A stretch of 64,000 nt of DNA, taken from contig CAVTQY010000001.1 in assembly GCA_963736975.1 (NCBI GenBank), forward strand, positions 3,906,001 to 3,970,000, read 5' to 3'. Below are positions 1 through 8,736 of this stretch, piece after piece (the first letter of the stretch is position 1; each line of letters starts with the position of its first letter). The DNA is from CAVTQY01 sp963736975 (lineage in GTDB: Bacteria; Pseudomonadota; Alphaproteobacteria; Acetobacterales; Acetobacteraceae). The notes under the pieces are model-generated. The model saw nothing but the letters and a program-made list of their open reading frames with translations. It searched no databases and was not told the DNA's origin. Both the position numbers and the translations under genes were made by a program.

Positions 1-149
1 CCGTAGATGTCGACCCGGACTTCGCTACAGGCACCAGCAACAGTTCCTGTAAGAGTGATGCCTTTAATTTCCCTGCTACTACCTGGCGCGGCGACGATGT
101 TGGAGTAAAAAGGGGGATTTTTCGTAGGATTGTCTATGACACAAGCCAT
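1..149 (-). CDS. Partial hypothetical protein, N-terminus only
   Basis: An open frame begins at an ATG at 147-149 on the minus strand and runs off the left edge, so only about 49 residues are visible (starting MACVIDNPTKNPPFYSN). The frame is open throughout. A strong Shine-Dalgarno (GGAGG, five bases from the ATG) lies in 152-159, which is one copy of the target duplication made by the IS1-family element beside it. I do not recognise the protein. The native upstream region now lies 3.2 kb away beyond 3363, so its original promoter has been displaced, although the ribosome binding site was kept. Confidence 0.5.
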   Translation of the reverse strand, partial: MACVIDNPTKNPPFYSNIVAAPGSSREIKGITLTGTVAGACSEVRVDIY

Positions 150-151
150 TG

Positions 152-159
152 GTTCCTCC
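152..159. repeat. Left 8-bp target-site duplication
   Basis: GTTCCTCC immediately outside the left inverted repeat. The identical octamer is at 3356-3363 immediately outside the right one. Read on the minus strand it is GGAGGAAC, the ribosome binding site of the partial gene at 1-149. Confidence 0.85.
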
Positions 160-168
160 GGTAGTGTC

Positions 169-498
169 CTAATTTGGTCGCTGCGGTCCCTCTGGTACGT
201 GAACCTGTCGGAGCGTGCCATGCGCCTGAAGCTGCCCTATGATCGCCTGTAGCTTGGCAGCCATGTCGAGCATCCCCGCTAACGGCATGATAACCCGGCA
301 AGCGGTAACAGCCTTGCCGGTGGGCACGGCCCCTGGCTGGGCGTCATCCATCCTATTGACGAGAAATTCCAGGCGGGCGGTAATGCCATCGGTGGATAGC
401 CGTCCAAGGAGGTCAGCATATGTCTCAGAAATCTCACTCCGATCAACGTACGTCATCTGTGGTTGAACCGGGGTCGGATGAGGGGGCGGCATCGCCAT
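169..498 (-). CDS. Conserved hypothetical protein, IS passenger
   Basis: A 109-residue protein beginning MAMPPPHPTPVQPQ, with AGGAG upstream of the ATG at 496-498. After a proline-rich N-terminus it has a compact region containing RSEISETYADLLGRL and later TGKAVTACRVIMPLAGMLD. This layout resembles small uncharacterised proteobacterial proteins with an S-E-T-F/Y-A-D motif, but I cannot name a family with certainty. Its stop codon TAG lies within the left inverted repeat, mirroring the transposase, whose TAG lies in the right repeat. It is downstream of the 106-residue gene in the same orientation, separated by 115 bases. Function unknown. Confidence 0.55.
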   Translation of the reverse strand: MAMPPPHPTPVQPQMTYVDRSEISETYADLLGRLSTDGITARLEFLVNRMDDAQPGAVPTGKAVTACRVIMPLAGMLDMAAKLQAIIGQLQAHGTLRQVHVPEGPQRPN

Positions 499-613
499 GG
501 GCGGCTCCTATTGTGATGATTACTACCGGGAGTCCTAACGTCTTCGTCACGGACAAGAATTTCACCCGGTGGGAGGAGATGCGGGCGCAGCCAAGCGGGA
601 GGTCAGAAAGCAC

Positions 614-934
614 TTAGTCTTCTGGCGCCAATTTCCTTCTGTGCTCGGCAACGATCGCTGCTCTCACCGCATCCACCGGTGACTTGATCTCCCCGAGTTG
701 AAGCACGGCGAAGAACCGGCGCTTCTCGCTACCCTCGATCGGGGAGGACCACGCATAAGCGCGTGTGGCCTGCGGGTGGCCTTCTATGTCGAAGACGTGC
801 ACGACGCCATCCCAGACGATCTGGTCCCTGAAGGACTCCAGCACCGGCACGCGTTGAGCAAGCGTGGCACGGCAAGAATGCATAGACTCGACAGCACGGC
901 GCAGACCATCATTAGCCTTTCGCCGATCTCTCAT
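614..934 (-). CDS. Conserved hypothetical protein, IS passenger
   Basis: A 106-residue protein whose ATG overlaps the stop of the upstream ATPase gene by four bases (ATGA), indicating translational coupling. The N-terminal third is basic and helical. The middle reads as a small beta fold (VWDGVVHVFDIEGHPQA, then AYAWSSPIEGSEKRRFFAVL) and the C-terminus ends in a helix with AVRAAIVAEHRRK. No catalytic motif is evident and I do not recognise a named family. Coupling to the ATPase suggests the two work together or move together. Confidence 0.6.
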   Translation of the reverse strand: MRDRRKANDGLRRAVESMHSCRATLAQRVPVLESFRDQIVWDGVVHVFDIEGHPQATRAYAWSSPIEGSEKRRFFAVLQLGEIKSPVDAVRAAIVAEHRRKLAPED

Positions 935-2410
935 GCGGCCTTCACAACGGTATCATCGATCCCGGGAGAAATAGGCATAGCAAGTCGCGTCGTAATGTTT
1001 CGGCCAACCGTGTAACAGTACAGAGCGCTAGGAAAAACTCGGCATATTCTGCCATCAACCGCAAATTGATCCGTTGCGGTTTTGGATGTGAAGAAAGCAG
1101 AGACGATAGAGGGATGGTTCCTGAGAAGGATTTGGATAGACTTTAACTCTCTCCAGCGGTCTTTCTGGATTCTATCAGACCATTTTATCTCGCCCACCCA
1201 CCCCGGGAGCTGCTTTGGTCCAGTGAGATAAACGATATCGACTTCTCCCTCACGCCAGCGGGCATATCTTAAATCTCGGAAAAACGGAGAGTGTTGCCAT
1301 TGAGAAAATATAGCACATTCAGTAAGGTGACCCACTCGCTCGGAGTCATGTGCATCGACCGGAGCAAACAACGCAGCTCGCATGGATGGGTTGTTAAGAT
1401 ATACTTTGAAATTACGCTCACGCTTCATTGTTCGGCAGTTGTCGTCCACATTGCTTAGCTTGATTATCAAAAAAGAGCTCTCAAGGTACTCAATGTACCT
1501 CTTTATGGTGGGTTTAGTTATTCCGGACTCTTGGGAAATGTTTTCCAAACTCGCTTCGTTCCCGGCATTGTAAGCCAAGAACGAAAACAGTCTGTTAAGT
1601 TCCTGTATTTCCTGAATCCCATAAAGACTGGGTAAGTCTTTGAGCAAGACCTTATCGATTATGTCGTTACGTATGAACTGCTCAGGATTCGCTCTAATCT
1701 GTTCATTGAGAACGGCCTCCGGATACCCACCGAAGTTGAGATAATCAATAAACCTAGAATTCAACCTCCCCAAATCTCGAACCTCGTATTCATATCTTTT
1801 CTGTTTTGTGTTGCTCTCGACAGTCGTTTTCACGTCGATAAGCGCCTCATCCTCACCTAAGAAGTTTAGGAATTCGTAGAACGTTAGGGGTGGTAGCATG
1901 AAATTAGAGAAACGACCTGCTCCTGATTCCTGACTCTTTAATCGCAAAGCAGCCGCGGCAGACCCCGTAGCGATAAACTTAGTGTTCGGATGGTTGTCTA
2001 CTAAGTCCTTAAGATGGGTCTCCCAGTTTCTAAGGTACCTGAATCTCGTCAAATATGATTACGCGTTGTGGCGTGTCGTGTCCCGTCGGCACAAGATCAA
2101 GGAAGTGCTGGAGAGAAATGCCCGAATAGATTGGCGTATCGATGCTTACATAAAGAATACCCTTTGGATCGATGCCGGACGCGATTGCCTCAACGACGAG
2201 CTGTTTAATCATGACTGTCTTACCGACGCGGCGCGGCCCTAACAAAACGGTCGCTCTCCGGACGCTGAAATCCAACGCCAAGGTCTTGAGTGGCACGAAA
2301 TAGACCCGTCGCGGGAATGCGGCCTCTGGGAGCTGATAGGCGGGGTCGTCCCACCATGGGTTATCTCTCGCAATTCTGACCTTGATATCGGCCTCGCTTA
2401 TAGGTTGCAT
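931..2410 (-). pseudogene. AAA ATPase, DUF4143-type, frameshifted passenger
   Basis: Two overlapping frames together make one AAA_14/DUF4143-type ATPase of about 490 residues. The first frame starts at ATG 2408-2410 (MQPISEADIKVRIARDN) behind GGAGGAGG. It holds Walker A (LLGPRRVGKT) and Walker B (VIIFDEIQ), then stops. The second frame resumes with YLRNWETHLKDLVDN and carries the sensor-like FIATGSAAA, a winged-helix-like middle and a C-terminal GEVDIVYL...VGEIKW pattern typical of the PD-(D/E)xK-like fold in DUF4143 proteins. Removing one G from CAGGTACC at about 2035-2039 restores a single frame. Proteins of this type are common on mobile DNA and in toxin-antitoxin-like settings; the role here is unknown. 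The break may be a true mutation or a sequencing error. Confidence 0.8.
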
Positions 2411-2521
2411 GCCTCCTCCACCCGAAAAAAATAGTGAAACCCCTCTTTCTCTATTTGTCAAGCCCGTTCTAAGCTGCTATAACCAAAGGGAGATTTCGCC
2501 ACACTTAAGCAAGGTAGCGTG
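2411..2521. promoter_or_regulatory. Divergent promoter region of the IS1-type element
   Basis: A 111-base AT-richer gap between the divergently transcribed ATPase and transposase genes. It must hold both promoters if the element carries its own. I see no unambiguous -35/-10 pair. Confidence 0.3.
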
Positions 2522-3346
2522 ATGAACCGCCTTACCCTCGCCCGTCGGACCCAGGTCATTAGCTGCTTGGTCGAGGGCAATTCCATCCGGTCCACCGAGC
2601 GGATGACCGATACGCATCGGGATACCGTCATGCGTCTGCTGGTTGAGGTAGGAGAAGGCTGCAAGGCCCTTCTCGATACCGAGATGCGCAATCTGTCCTG
2701 CCGGCGCATCCAGATGGATGAAATTTGGGCCTATGTCGCCAAGAAGCAGCGCCACGTTAGGGATGGTGAGGACCGGAGCCAAGTTGGCGACCAGTGGACG
2801 TTCGTCGCACTTGATCCCGATACGAAGCTGATCCCGACGTTCCGGGTTGGCAAGCGGGACTTGGGCAACGCCACGGCCTTCCTGTGCGACTTGTCCGAGC
2901 GGCTAACAAACCGCGTCCAGCTATCCTCTGACGCCCTTGCAGCCTACGTGGAAGCCACTGAGGAAGCCTTCGGCGCGGGCGTCGATTACGGGCAGGCGGT
3001 TAAATTTTATGAAGCTGATCCGACCGGCCCTGGCCGGTATAGCCCTCCCCATGTCGTGCGGCAGGAGAAGGCGGTTATCACCGGGAGGCCCGATCAAGCC
3101 CATATCTCGACTAGTTTGGTGGAGAGGCAGAACCTCACCATGAGGATGTCTATGCGCCGCTTCACGCGCCTGACAAATGCCTTCTCCAAGAAGGTCGAGA
3201 ACCATCGGGCAGCGGTTGCCCTTCACTTTGCGCATTACAACTTCGTGCGTATCCATCAGACCTTGCGTGCCACTCCGGCAATGGTGGCCGGAGTGACCAA
3301 TCGGCTATGGTCCATGGACGAACTCGTTACGCGAACGTCGAATTAG
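2522..3346 (+). CDS. IS1-family transposase
   Basis: A 274-residue DDE transposase. The N-terminus (MNRLTLARRTQVISCLVEG) is a helix-turn-helix with a following region MTDTHRDTVMRLLVEVGEG, typical of the longer IS1-family transposases. Acidic residues expected in the catalytic core occur in RIQMDEIWAYVAKK, in QLSSDALAAYVEAT and in the C-terminal part after STSLVERQNLTMRM. The C-terminus HFAHYNFVRIHQTL is characteristic. An in-frame GTG lies just before the ATG; I chose the ATG. The TAG stop is inside the right inverted repeat. It looks intact, so the element could be autonomous. Confidence 0.85.
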   Translation: MNRLTLARRTQVISCLVEGNSIRSTERMTDTHRDTVMRLLVEVGEGCKALLDTEMRNLSCRRIQMDEIWAYVAKKQRHVRDGEDRSQVGDQWTFVALDPDTKLIPTFRVGKRDLGNATAFLCDLSERLTNRVQLSSDALAAYVEATEEAFGAGVDYGQAVKFYEADPTGPGRYSPPHVVRQEKAVITGRPDQAHISTSLVERQNLTMRMSMRRFTRLTNAFSKKVENHRAAVALHFAHYNFVRIHQTLRATPAMVAGVTNRLWSMDELVTRTSN

Positions 3347-3355
3347 GACACTACC

Positions 3356-3363
3356 GTTCCTCC
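3356..3363. repeat. Right 8-bp target-site duplication
   Basis: GTTCCTCC directly after the right inverted repeat, identical to 152-159. It marks the insertion as a single transposition event of the whole 3.2-kb unit. Confidence 0.85.
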
Positions 3364-3504
3364 CGTCGAGCGCCTATTGCGAGTGACTCTCGGCCATCCC
3401 GCTGGTCTTATTTGCTGAGCTTTGTTTGAAGACGAGGAATGGGCTACAACTGGCATCGGATGCATCACGTGTTGCTTTCACGAGCGACCGCGTGGGCCGG
3501 TGGC

Positions 3505-4151
3505 TCACGGATACCTATCCCTTTTCTCTTCTAGAATCTCTTTCAAAACCGGTTCCCGGCGGGGAAGTTGCTGCATCGTTTCCATTGCCCTATGATCTGG
3601 ACCTATGATCTGGAAGCGAAGGGACACGTGACCCACCGGGGAGAACTCGACTTCCAATATATTCCAGAACCGAAGTCCCTTGCCCTCATGGAAGTGTTCG
3701 GACCGTTCATGAAGTTGTTGGTCTCTCCAGTGGGTGACGGACAAGACTCCGGAGACAATGCGCGGCTCATTAGGCGGGGTGAGCTGAATCCTGTTCGGGT
3801 TTCTATGGGGACAGTTTTGAGGTACGAAGCGACTGCTACCTGGGGGGCCGAAGAACAAGTGAACCCCCAGAGGACTTGCTGAACTTGGATGTTGCTGAAC
3901 ACGGCCTGAGAGGGGCCACCGGCTCCAAGAAGGTCGCCGCTGACGGCCGATCGTGTGGAGGTTTGTTCTGCTCGGGATGATACGCTTGGCGTCAGTAGAA
4001 AGGCTAATACGATAATGAGGAAGACCTTTGTGAGTCTCTTGGTAGAACGAGAGCAGTCTCCCGCTTCACGGAGCTTGAGTGAGCTGACGGATTGAACACT
4101 TGCTTGCCGACCCGAACTGTGAGCTTGAGTTTGGGGCATGATTTGCTCCAT
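3505..4151 (-). pseudogene. Possible frameshifted exported protein
   Basis: Two overlapping minus-strand frames may belong to one gene. The upstream frame (start about 4151) contains a hydrophobic segment, KVFLIIVLAFLLTPSVSS, followed by RAEQTS, which resembles a signal peptide. The downstream frame, ending at 3505, has protein-like composition (EGKGLRFWNILEVEFSPVGH, then LRFQIIGPDHRAMETMQQLP). Neither frame alone looks complete, and the frame change would lie somewhere in 3750-3860. I do not recognise the family. It could also be chance open frames. Confidence 0.25.
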
Positions 4152-4351
4152 GGGCCAAATCTGTTGTAGAGTACGAAGTCAGCTCCGCATTTAGTGCCCT
4201 CAACTTTCTCACTTCAGCTGCGATAGTGCAACCACGGCAATGTAATCCGACTGGATGGTATAATTCTGCATGATGTCAATTGCCTCGAGACGAAACGCCC
4301 GGACTGTGTCCAAAAATGGCTGAGTATCTTAAATATGTACAGAGATGGATA

Positions 4352-4624
4352 TCACCTGACAGTTGCCGCCACTGGCTGAGGGATCAGGCGGCGGTTTTCA
4401 CCCGGTGGCCCATACGAACTCAGTAAACGCCCCCAATGGTGTGATCCGGCGCAGGCTTCGAGTGCTACCTCGGTAGGCTCGAGTTTGGCGACAGCGGTTG
4501 AAAGAACGCGAGCACTTCGCTGCGCCGCAGTTTGCGACGGACGACGACCTGACCGTTGGTATCGAGCGCCGTGGACCTGGAACCAGTGCCTGGCGAGATC
4601 CAGACCGATCGTGGTAACCTGCAT
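4352..4624 (-). pseudogene. IS110-family transposase N-terminal remnant
   Basis: The frame starting at 4624 reads MQVTTIGLDLARHWFQVHG, the standard start of IS110-type transposases with the first catalytic Asp. An overlapping frame supplies the next segment (DTNGQVVVRRKLRRSEVLAF), and the first frame then gives VALEACAGSHHWGRLL. At least one or two frameshifts are therefore needed, and everything after about residue 90 is missing. It is a dead N-terminal fragment of a second, unrelated IS110 lineage in this window. Confidence 0.75.
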
Positions 4625-4849
4625 GGCGGACGGCTCCTCTCATTGTGGCGTTCACAGACGACCACGTTGTGGCACATCGATGCCGGGAGCGGGGGCCGTC
4701 CACCCTGTACCATCGGCGGCGTCTGGTAAGCAGAAGTCATATGCTGCCCAGGCGGGCCACCCGTTGGGAGCGACCATGTTGATTTCCGCTGAGAACTGAC
4801 CCGGGAATTCCACCGAGAATTGACCCGCCTGCTGCTTATGGTTTGAGTT

Positions 4850-5644
4850 TCATGCGGGGGTCAAGGCTGGATTTTTCTCCTTTCGTTTTTGGGCTTTTCG
4901 TACGGAACTGTTTCTGAACCTGAAGCTGTCATTGCCGGTTTCCAGGATGTGGCAGTGATGGGTAAGACGATCGAGGAGGGCTGTCGTCATCTTGGCGTCG
5001 CCGAAGATGGCTGACCATTTGCTGAAGCTGAGATTGGTGGTAATGGCAACGCTGGTGCGCTCGTAGAGTTTGCTGAGGAGATGGAACAGCAAAGCGCCGC
5101 CTGAGGGACTGAAGGGCAGGTAGCCGAGTTCGTCGAGGATAACGAGATCGACGTGGACAAGGCGGCTCGCGATCTGGCCGGCCTTTCCCTGAGCCTTTTC
5201 CTGTTCGAGAGCATTGACCAGCGCGACGGTGGAGAAGAAGCGGGCACGCTTCTTGTGGTGCTCGATGGCCTGCACGCCGAGCGCGGTTGCGATGTGCGTC
5301 TTGCCGGTGCCTGGACCACCGACCAGCACGACATTGTCGACGGGTTCGATGAAGTCACAACGGTGAAGTTGCCTGACCAGGGCTTCGTTGACCTCGCTGC
5401 TGGAAAAGTCGAAGCCGGCCAGATCGCGATAGGCCGGGAATCGGGCGGCCTTGAGCTGGTAGGCCACGGAGCGGACCTCTCGCTCGGCGGTCTCTGCCTT
5501 GAGCAACTGGGAGAGTATGGGAATGGCGGCCTCGTAGGCCGGGGCCCCCTGTTGTGCCAGTTCCTCGACGGCCTGCGCCATGCCGTACATCTTCAGGCTG
5601 CGCAGCATGATGACGAGAGCGCTGCTGGCGGGATCATGACGCAT
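4850..5644 (-). CDS. istB: IstB, IS21 transposition helper ATPase
   Basis: A 264-residue AAA+ ATPase that assists IstA. The start is the ATG at 5642-5644 (MRHDPASSALVIMLRSLKMY), which overlaps the end of istA by 11 bases, a normal IS21 arrangement. Walker A is VGGPGTGKTHIATALG, Walker B is LVILDELGYLPF, and SVAITTNLSFSKWSAIFGD is the characteristic IstB C-terminal motif. It appears full length. Confidence 0.9.
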   Translation of the reverse strand: MRHDPASSALVIMLRSLKMYGMAQAVEELAQQGAPAYEAAIPILSQLLKAETAEREVRSVAYQLKAARFPAYRDLAGFDFSSSEVNEALVRQLHRCDFIEPVDNVVLVGGPGTGKTHIATALGVQAIEHHKKRARFFSTVALVNALEQEKAQGKAGQIASRLVHVDLVILDELGYLPFSPSGGALLFHLLSKLYERTSVAITTNLSFSKWSAIFGDAKMTTALLDRLTHHCHILETGNDSFRFRNSSVRKAQKRKEKNPALTPA

Positions 5645-7164
5645 GGCGCGTCTCCCTGGCCTGGCGCAGGGCGTCATAGCGTTCAACGTCGGCCCTGGGG
5701 TCGTTGGCCAGTGCCAAGGCCTGCGGAGCGGTTACCGCCGGAGGAGCGGCCGGCTTGCCGTCTATCAGCCTGTGGAGCCGGTTGAGGATGTGGATCTTGG
5801 ACGCCACGCCATCCTCCAGCGCCAGTTCCACCGCCACCAGCACAGCCTGCTCGTCATGGTGAAGCACCAGGGCCAGGATCTCCACCATCTCCCGATCGCC
5901 ACCGGTGCGGCGGAGGAGGTGGTGCTGCAGTCGCTTGAAAGCGTCGGGCAATTCCAGGAACGGAGCGCCGTTGCGCAGGGCGCCAGGCTTTCTCTGGATC
6001 ACCGCCAGGTAATGGCGCCAGTCATACACCGTTCGTCCCGGCCCGCTATGGGTCCGGTCGATGATGCGCGGGTGCTCGCAGATGACATGGCCTTCCGCTG
6101 CGACCACAAGCTTGTCGGGATAGACCCGCAGGCTGACCGGTCGGTTGGCAAAAGAGGCCGGCACGCTGTAGCGGTTACGCTCCAGATGGATCAGGCAGGT
6201 CGATGAGACCCGCTTGGTATACTCCACGAACCCATCGAATAGCCGGCTTACAGGCATAAGGCTCTCGACTTCCTGGGTCCATACATCGGCGATCATTCCG
6301 GGCTCACCGCCATGCCGGGTCTGCCCCCAAAGCTCCCGGCAGCGCTGCTCCAGCCAGTCGTTCAGGGCGTCGAGGCTTTCGAACGGAGGCATGGTCTGCC
6401 AGAGGCGGTGCCGCGCATCCTGGACGTCCTTCTCGACCTGTCCCTTCTCCCATCCCGAAGCTGGATTACAGAACTCGGCTTCGAAGAGGTAATGACTGGC
6501 CATGGCCGAAAAGCGAACGTTGACGCTGCGTTCCTTGCCACGGCCGACCTTGTCCACGGCAGTGCGCATGTTGTCGTAGATGCCTCGCCGCGGTACCCCG
6601 CCGAAAACCCGAAAGGCGTGGTTATGCGCGTCGAACAGCATCTCGTGGGTCTGCAGCAGATAAGCGCGGATGATGAAGGCGCGGCTGTAGCACAGCTTGA
6701 TGTGCGCCACCTGCAACTTGACACGAACACCGCGGATGACCGCGAAATCCTCGCTCCAATCGAATTGGAAAGCCTCGCCAGGCGCAAACGCCAGCGGCAC
6801 GAAGCTTCCCCGGCCAGCGGTCTGCTGCAGTCGTTGGCACTCCTCCTTCCAGGCCCGGGCAAACGCCGCGACACGGTTGTAGGAACCATCGTAGCCAAGG
6901 CTGACGAGATCCCCATACAGTTGCTTGACCGTCCGTCGCTGCTTGCGTGGCCGCCCTGCCTCACGCCGCAGCCACGCTGCTAGTTTCTCGGCATAGGCAT
7001 CGAGCTTGCTCGGGCGGTCCGGCACCCGAAACTTCGGCTCAATCACATCGGATCGAAGGTATTTGCGGATCGTGTTCCGCGAGACGCCGGTGCGCCGGGA
7101 GATCTCCCGGATCGGCACATGATCTCGCTTATGCCATCGACGAAATAATGCTCAGAAACGCCAT
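5634..7164 (-). CDS. istA: IstA, IS21 transposase, N-terminus frameshifted
   Basis: A DDE transposase with an N-terminal helix-turn-helix (IREISRRTGVSRNTIRKYL) and an rve core containing FQFDWSEDFAV, GIYDNMRTAV and GWEKGQVEKDV as the Asp, Asp and Glu positions. A beta-barrel C-terminal domain (LERNRYSVPASFANRPVSLR) follows. The long frame opens only at a GTG at 7116-7118. Upstream coding (MAFLSII, from ATG 7162-7164) joins RRWHKRDHVPIREIS if one T is removed near 7145, so the very N-terminus carries a one-base insertion. The GTG-initiated 494-residue form keeps the helix-turn-helix. Activity is uncertain. Confidence 0.85.
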
Positions 7165-7299
7165 GTCCAACACTCCGTTCATCCCCGCACGGATCAGACG
7201 GGGAAGCGTTCGAACATGGGTCAAATCTCAATGGAAAAACCGCCCCCTCCCGGGTCAGTTCTCGGTGGAAATCAACAAACGACATCAGCGGCAGCTTTG

Positions 7300-7510
7300 A
7301 CAGTTCACTGGGCGCTATACGCCTCAGGGGCGACATGAGGTCGCAGAACCCCATCCAGGCCGCCGCCCCGTTCTCTTCCCAGACCGCGAACGTGGGCGTG
7401 CCGTCCAGCAGATAGGCGAGGGGCCCGCGCAACGGCGCGCTTCCAGTCGTCACCGGGCTCGCGCTCAAACTTGGCGCGGCTGGCGTTCCACTGCTTTTTC
7501 GGAGCCACGC
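7300..7510 (-). pseudogene. Hypothetical gene fragment cut by IS21
   Basis: Two minus-strand frames give coherent pieces: MAPKKQWNASRAKFEREPGD in one, then YLLDGTPTFAVWEENGAAAW and MGFCDLMSPLRRI in the other. A frameshift near 7440 joins them. The 3' end runs into the IS21 right end at 7277. I do not recognise the product. Confidence 0.35.
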
Positions 7511-7576
7511 CCGATGCGCCGCCCGCCTTGAATCCAACCGCCGAAACGTGCGGTCATCTGGGGAATGTCGGTTGAA

Positions 7577-8698
7577 TTACCGCAAATCGACATCGAGCGG
7601 GATGGCGTGGACCACGCCGCGCTTGGCACCGGGCAACTTAGTGGGCACGCCATTCACCTCCAGCTCGAGCGCACCGGCGTTGCGGCTGTCCAGAAGCAGA
7701 TCGGACTCGGCCGGAACTGGCCACGTCTCGCCATCTTTCATGACCCGGCGGAGCAGCACGCGCCCGCCTTTCCGCCGCACCCGGACCCATGAATTGGCGG
7801 TGGCCCGCAGCACGAGCTGCCGAACGGCCTGCGGCGGGCCGGGCGCCGGTGCCAGCGCCGGTGCGGCCGGTCCGGGTGTTGCGGATTGGCTCATCGGGGG
7901 TGCGGCGGCCGGGGCGGGCGTCACCGGTCCTGGCGGAGTCGCGGCAGCCGTCTGAGGCGTCGGCGGCGCGGGGGCAGCTGGTGTCTGGGCCGGTGGCGGC
8001 GCTGCAGCGGCCGGTGGCTCGGCCGGTGCCGGTAGTACGGCTGCCGCTGTCTCGGCCGGCGCCGACGGTGCGGCGGAAGGCGCCTGCGCGGTAGCCGCTG
8101 GAGGAGTTGCCGGCGCGGGCGCGGCGGAGACGGCGGGCTGGGGCGCAGTAGCGGCTTCCGGCTGCGCTGTGGGCTCGGGGCTTGGCGTCGCCTGCGCCAC
8201 GGTCTGAGCGGGTCGTGGCGGTTCGTCCCGTCCCGGCAAGTTGATCCCGGTGAGCTCGGAAAACCGCGCACCCGCGGGGAGGCGGCCCGAGGTGAGCCAG
8301 GCCGCAGACCCGCCGGCCAGCGCCAACAGAGCGACGACGATCACGACAAATACCGCGACGCCCGCCGGCCTGCGGGCAGATGACTTGGCGAGCGGCTCAG
8401 CCTGTTCCCGGACCCGGAGAGACAGCGCCTCGACGGTCTGGCGCAGTCCGTGGAGATCCGACTCGTTCTTCGTCGCGGAGGCTTCGAGGCGGGCGGTCAC
8501 GGCCTGCTGCTCCTCGAAGCGCTGGCGCAACGCCTCGAGGCCGGCAGCGGTACTACGGGCCTCGACCTCGGCGCGCGCCAAGCCGGCGGAGAGGCCCTCC
8601 GCTCCGCCGGATCGGGCCAACTCCGCGTCCTGGCGGACTGCCTCCAGGCCCTTCGCCAGCCGATCAAGCAATGCGTCTTCGTCGTGCTCGGCCGCCAT
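7577..8698 (-). CDS. RodZ-like membrane protein without HTH
   Basis: A 373-residue protein starting at ATG 8696-8698 (MAAEHDEDALLDRLAKGLEA) behind AAGGA. Residues about 10-105 are predicted coiled coil with regular heptads. Residues 113-135 form one membrane span (VAVFVVIVVALLALAGG). Residues about 155-295 are a long Pro/Ala-rich linker. The last 75 residues (LRATANSWVRVRRKGG, then DGETWPVPAESDLLLDSRN) resemble the DUF4115 domain at the C-terminus of the cell-shape protein RodZ. The usual N-terminal cytoplasmic helix-turn-helix is replaced by coiled coil. A cell-envelope role is inferred from the domain layout. Confidence 0.75.
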   Translation of the reverse strand: MAAEHDEDALLDRLAKGLEAVRQDAELARSGGAEGLSAGLARAEVEARSTAAGLEALRQRFEEQQAVTARLEASATKNESDLHGLRQTVEALSLRVREQAEPLAKSSARRPAGVAVFVVIVVALLALAGGSAAWLTSGRLPAGARFSELTGINLPGRDEPPRPAQTVAQATPSPEPTAQPEAATAPQPAVSAAPAPATPPAATAQAPSAAPSAPAETAAAVLPAPAEPPAAAAPPPAQTPAAPAPPTPQTAAATPPGPVTPAPAAAPPMSQSATPGPAAPALAPAPGPPQAVRQLVLRATANSWVRVRRKGGRVLLRRVMKDGETWPVPAESDLLLDSRNAGALELEVNGVPTKLPGAKRGVVHAIPLDVDLR

Positions 8699-8736
8699 TC
8701 GCGTCCTTCCCGTTCTGCCCACCGGGAACCGGCAGA

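Larger units (their letters stand above)
160..3355. mobile_element. IS1-family element with passenger genes
   Basis: A 3196-bp unit bounded by a perfect 15-bp inverted repeat (GGTAGTGTCCTAATT at 160-174 and its complement at 3341-3355) and flanked by 8-bp direct repeats. The transposase reads right and ends inside the right repeat. Three genes read left: a frameshifted ATPase, a 106-residue protein and a 109-residue protein, the last of which ends inside the left repeat. Single-gene IS1-family elements are usually far shorter, so this looks like a transporter IS carrying cargo. The short duplication agrees with IS1-family behaviour. The family assignment rests on my recognition of the transposase. 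Confidence 0.8.
4777..7277 (-). mobile_element. IS21-family insertion sequence
   Basis: Terminal inverted repeats begin TGTTGATTTCC at both ends: 4777 onward and the complement ending at 7277. Each is followed by a GAGAACTGACCCGGG-type segment, and a second internal copy (CACCGAGAATTGACCCG) lies near 4810, as expected for the multiple terminal repeats of IS21. The element is about 2.5 kb and contains istA and istB in the usual order, read on the minus strand. I see no clear target duplication. The right end cuts into a fragment of another gene at 7300-7510. Confidence 0.85.

Noticed and set aside
6312..6983. A 223-residue plus-strand frame inside istA
   Set aside because: Shadow of the transposase gene on the other strand.
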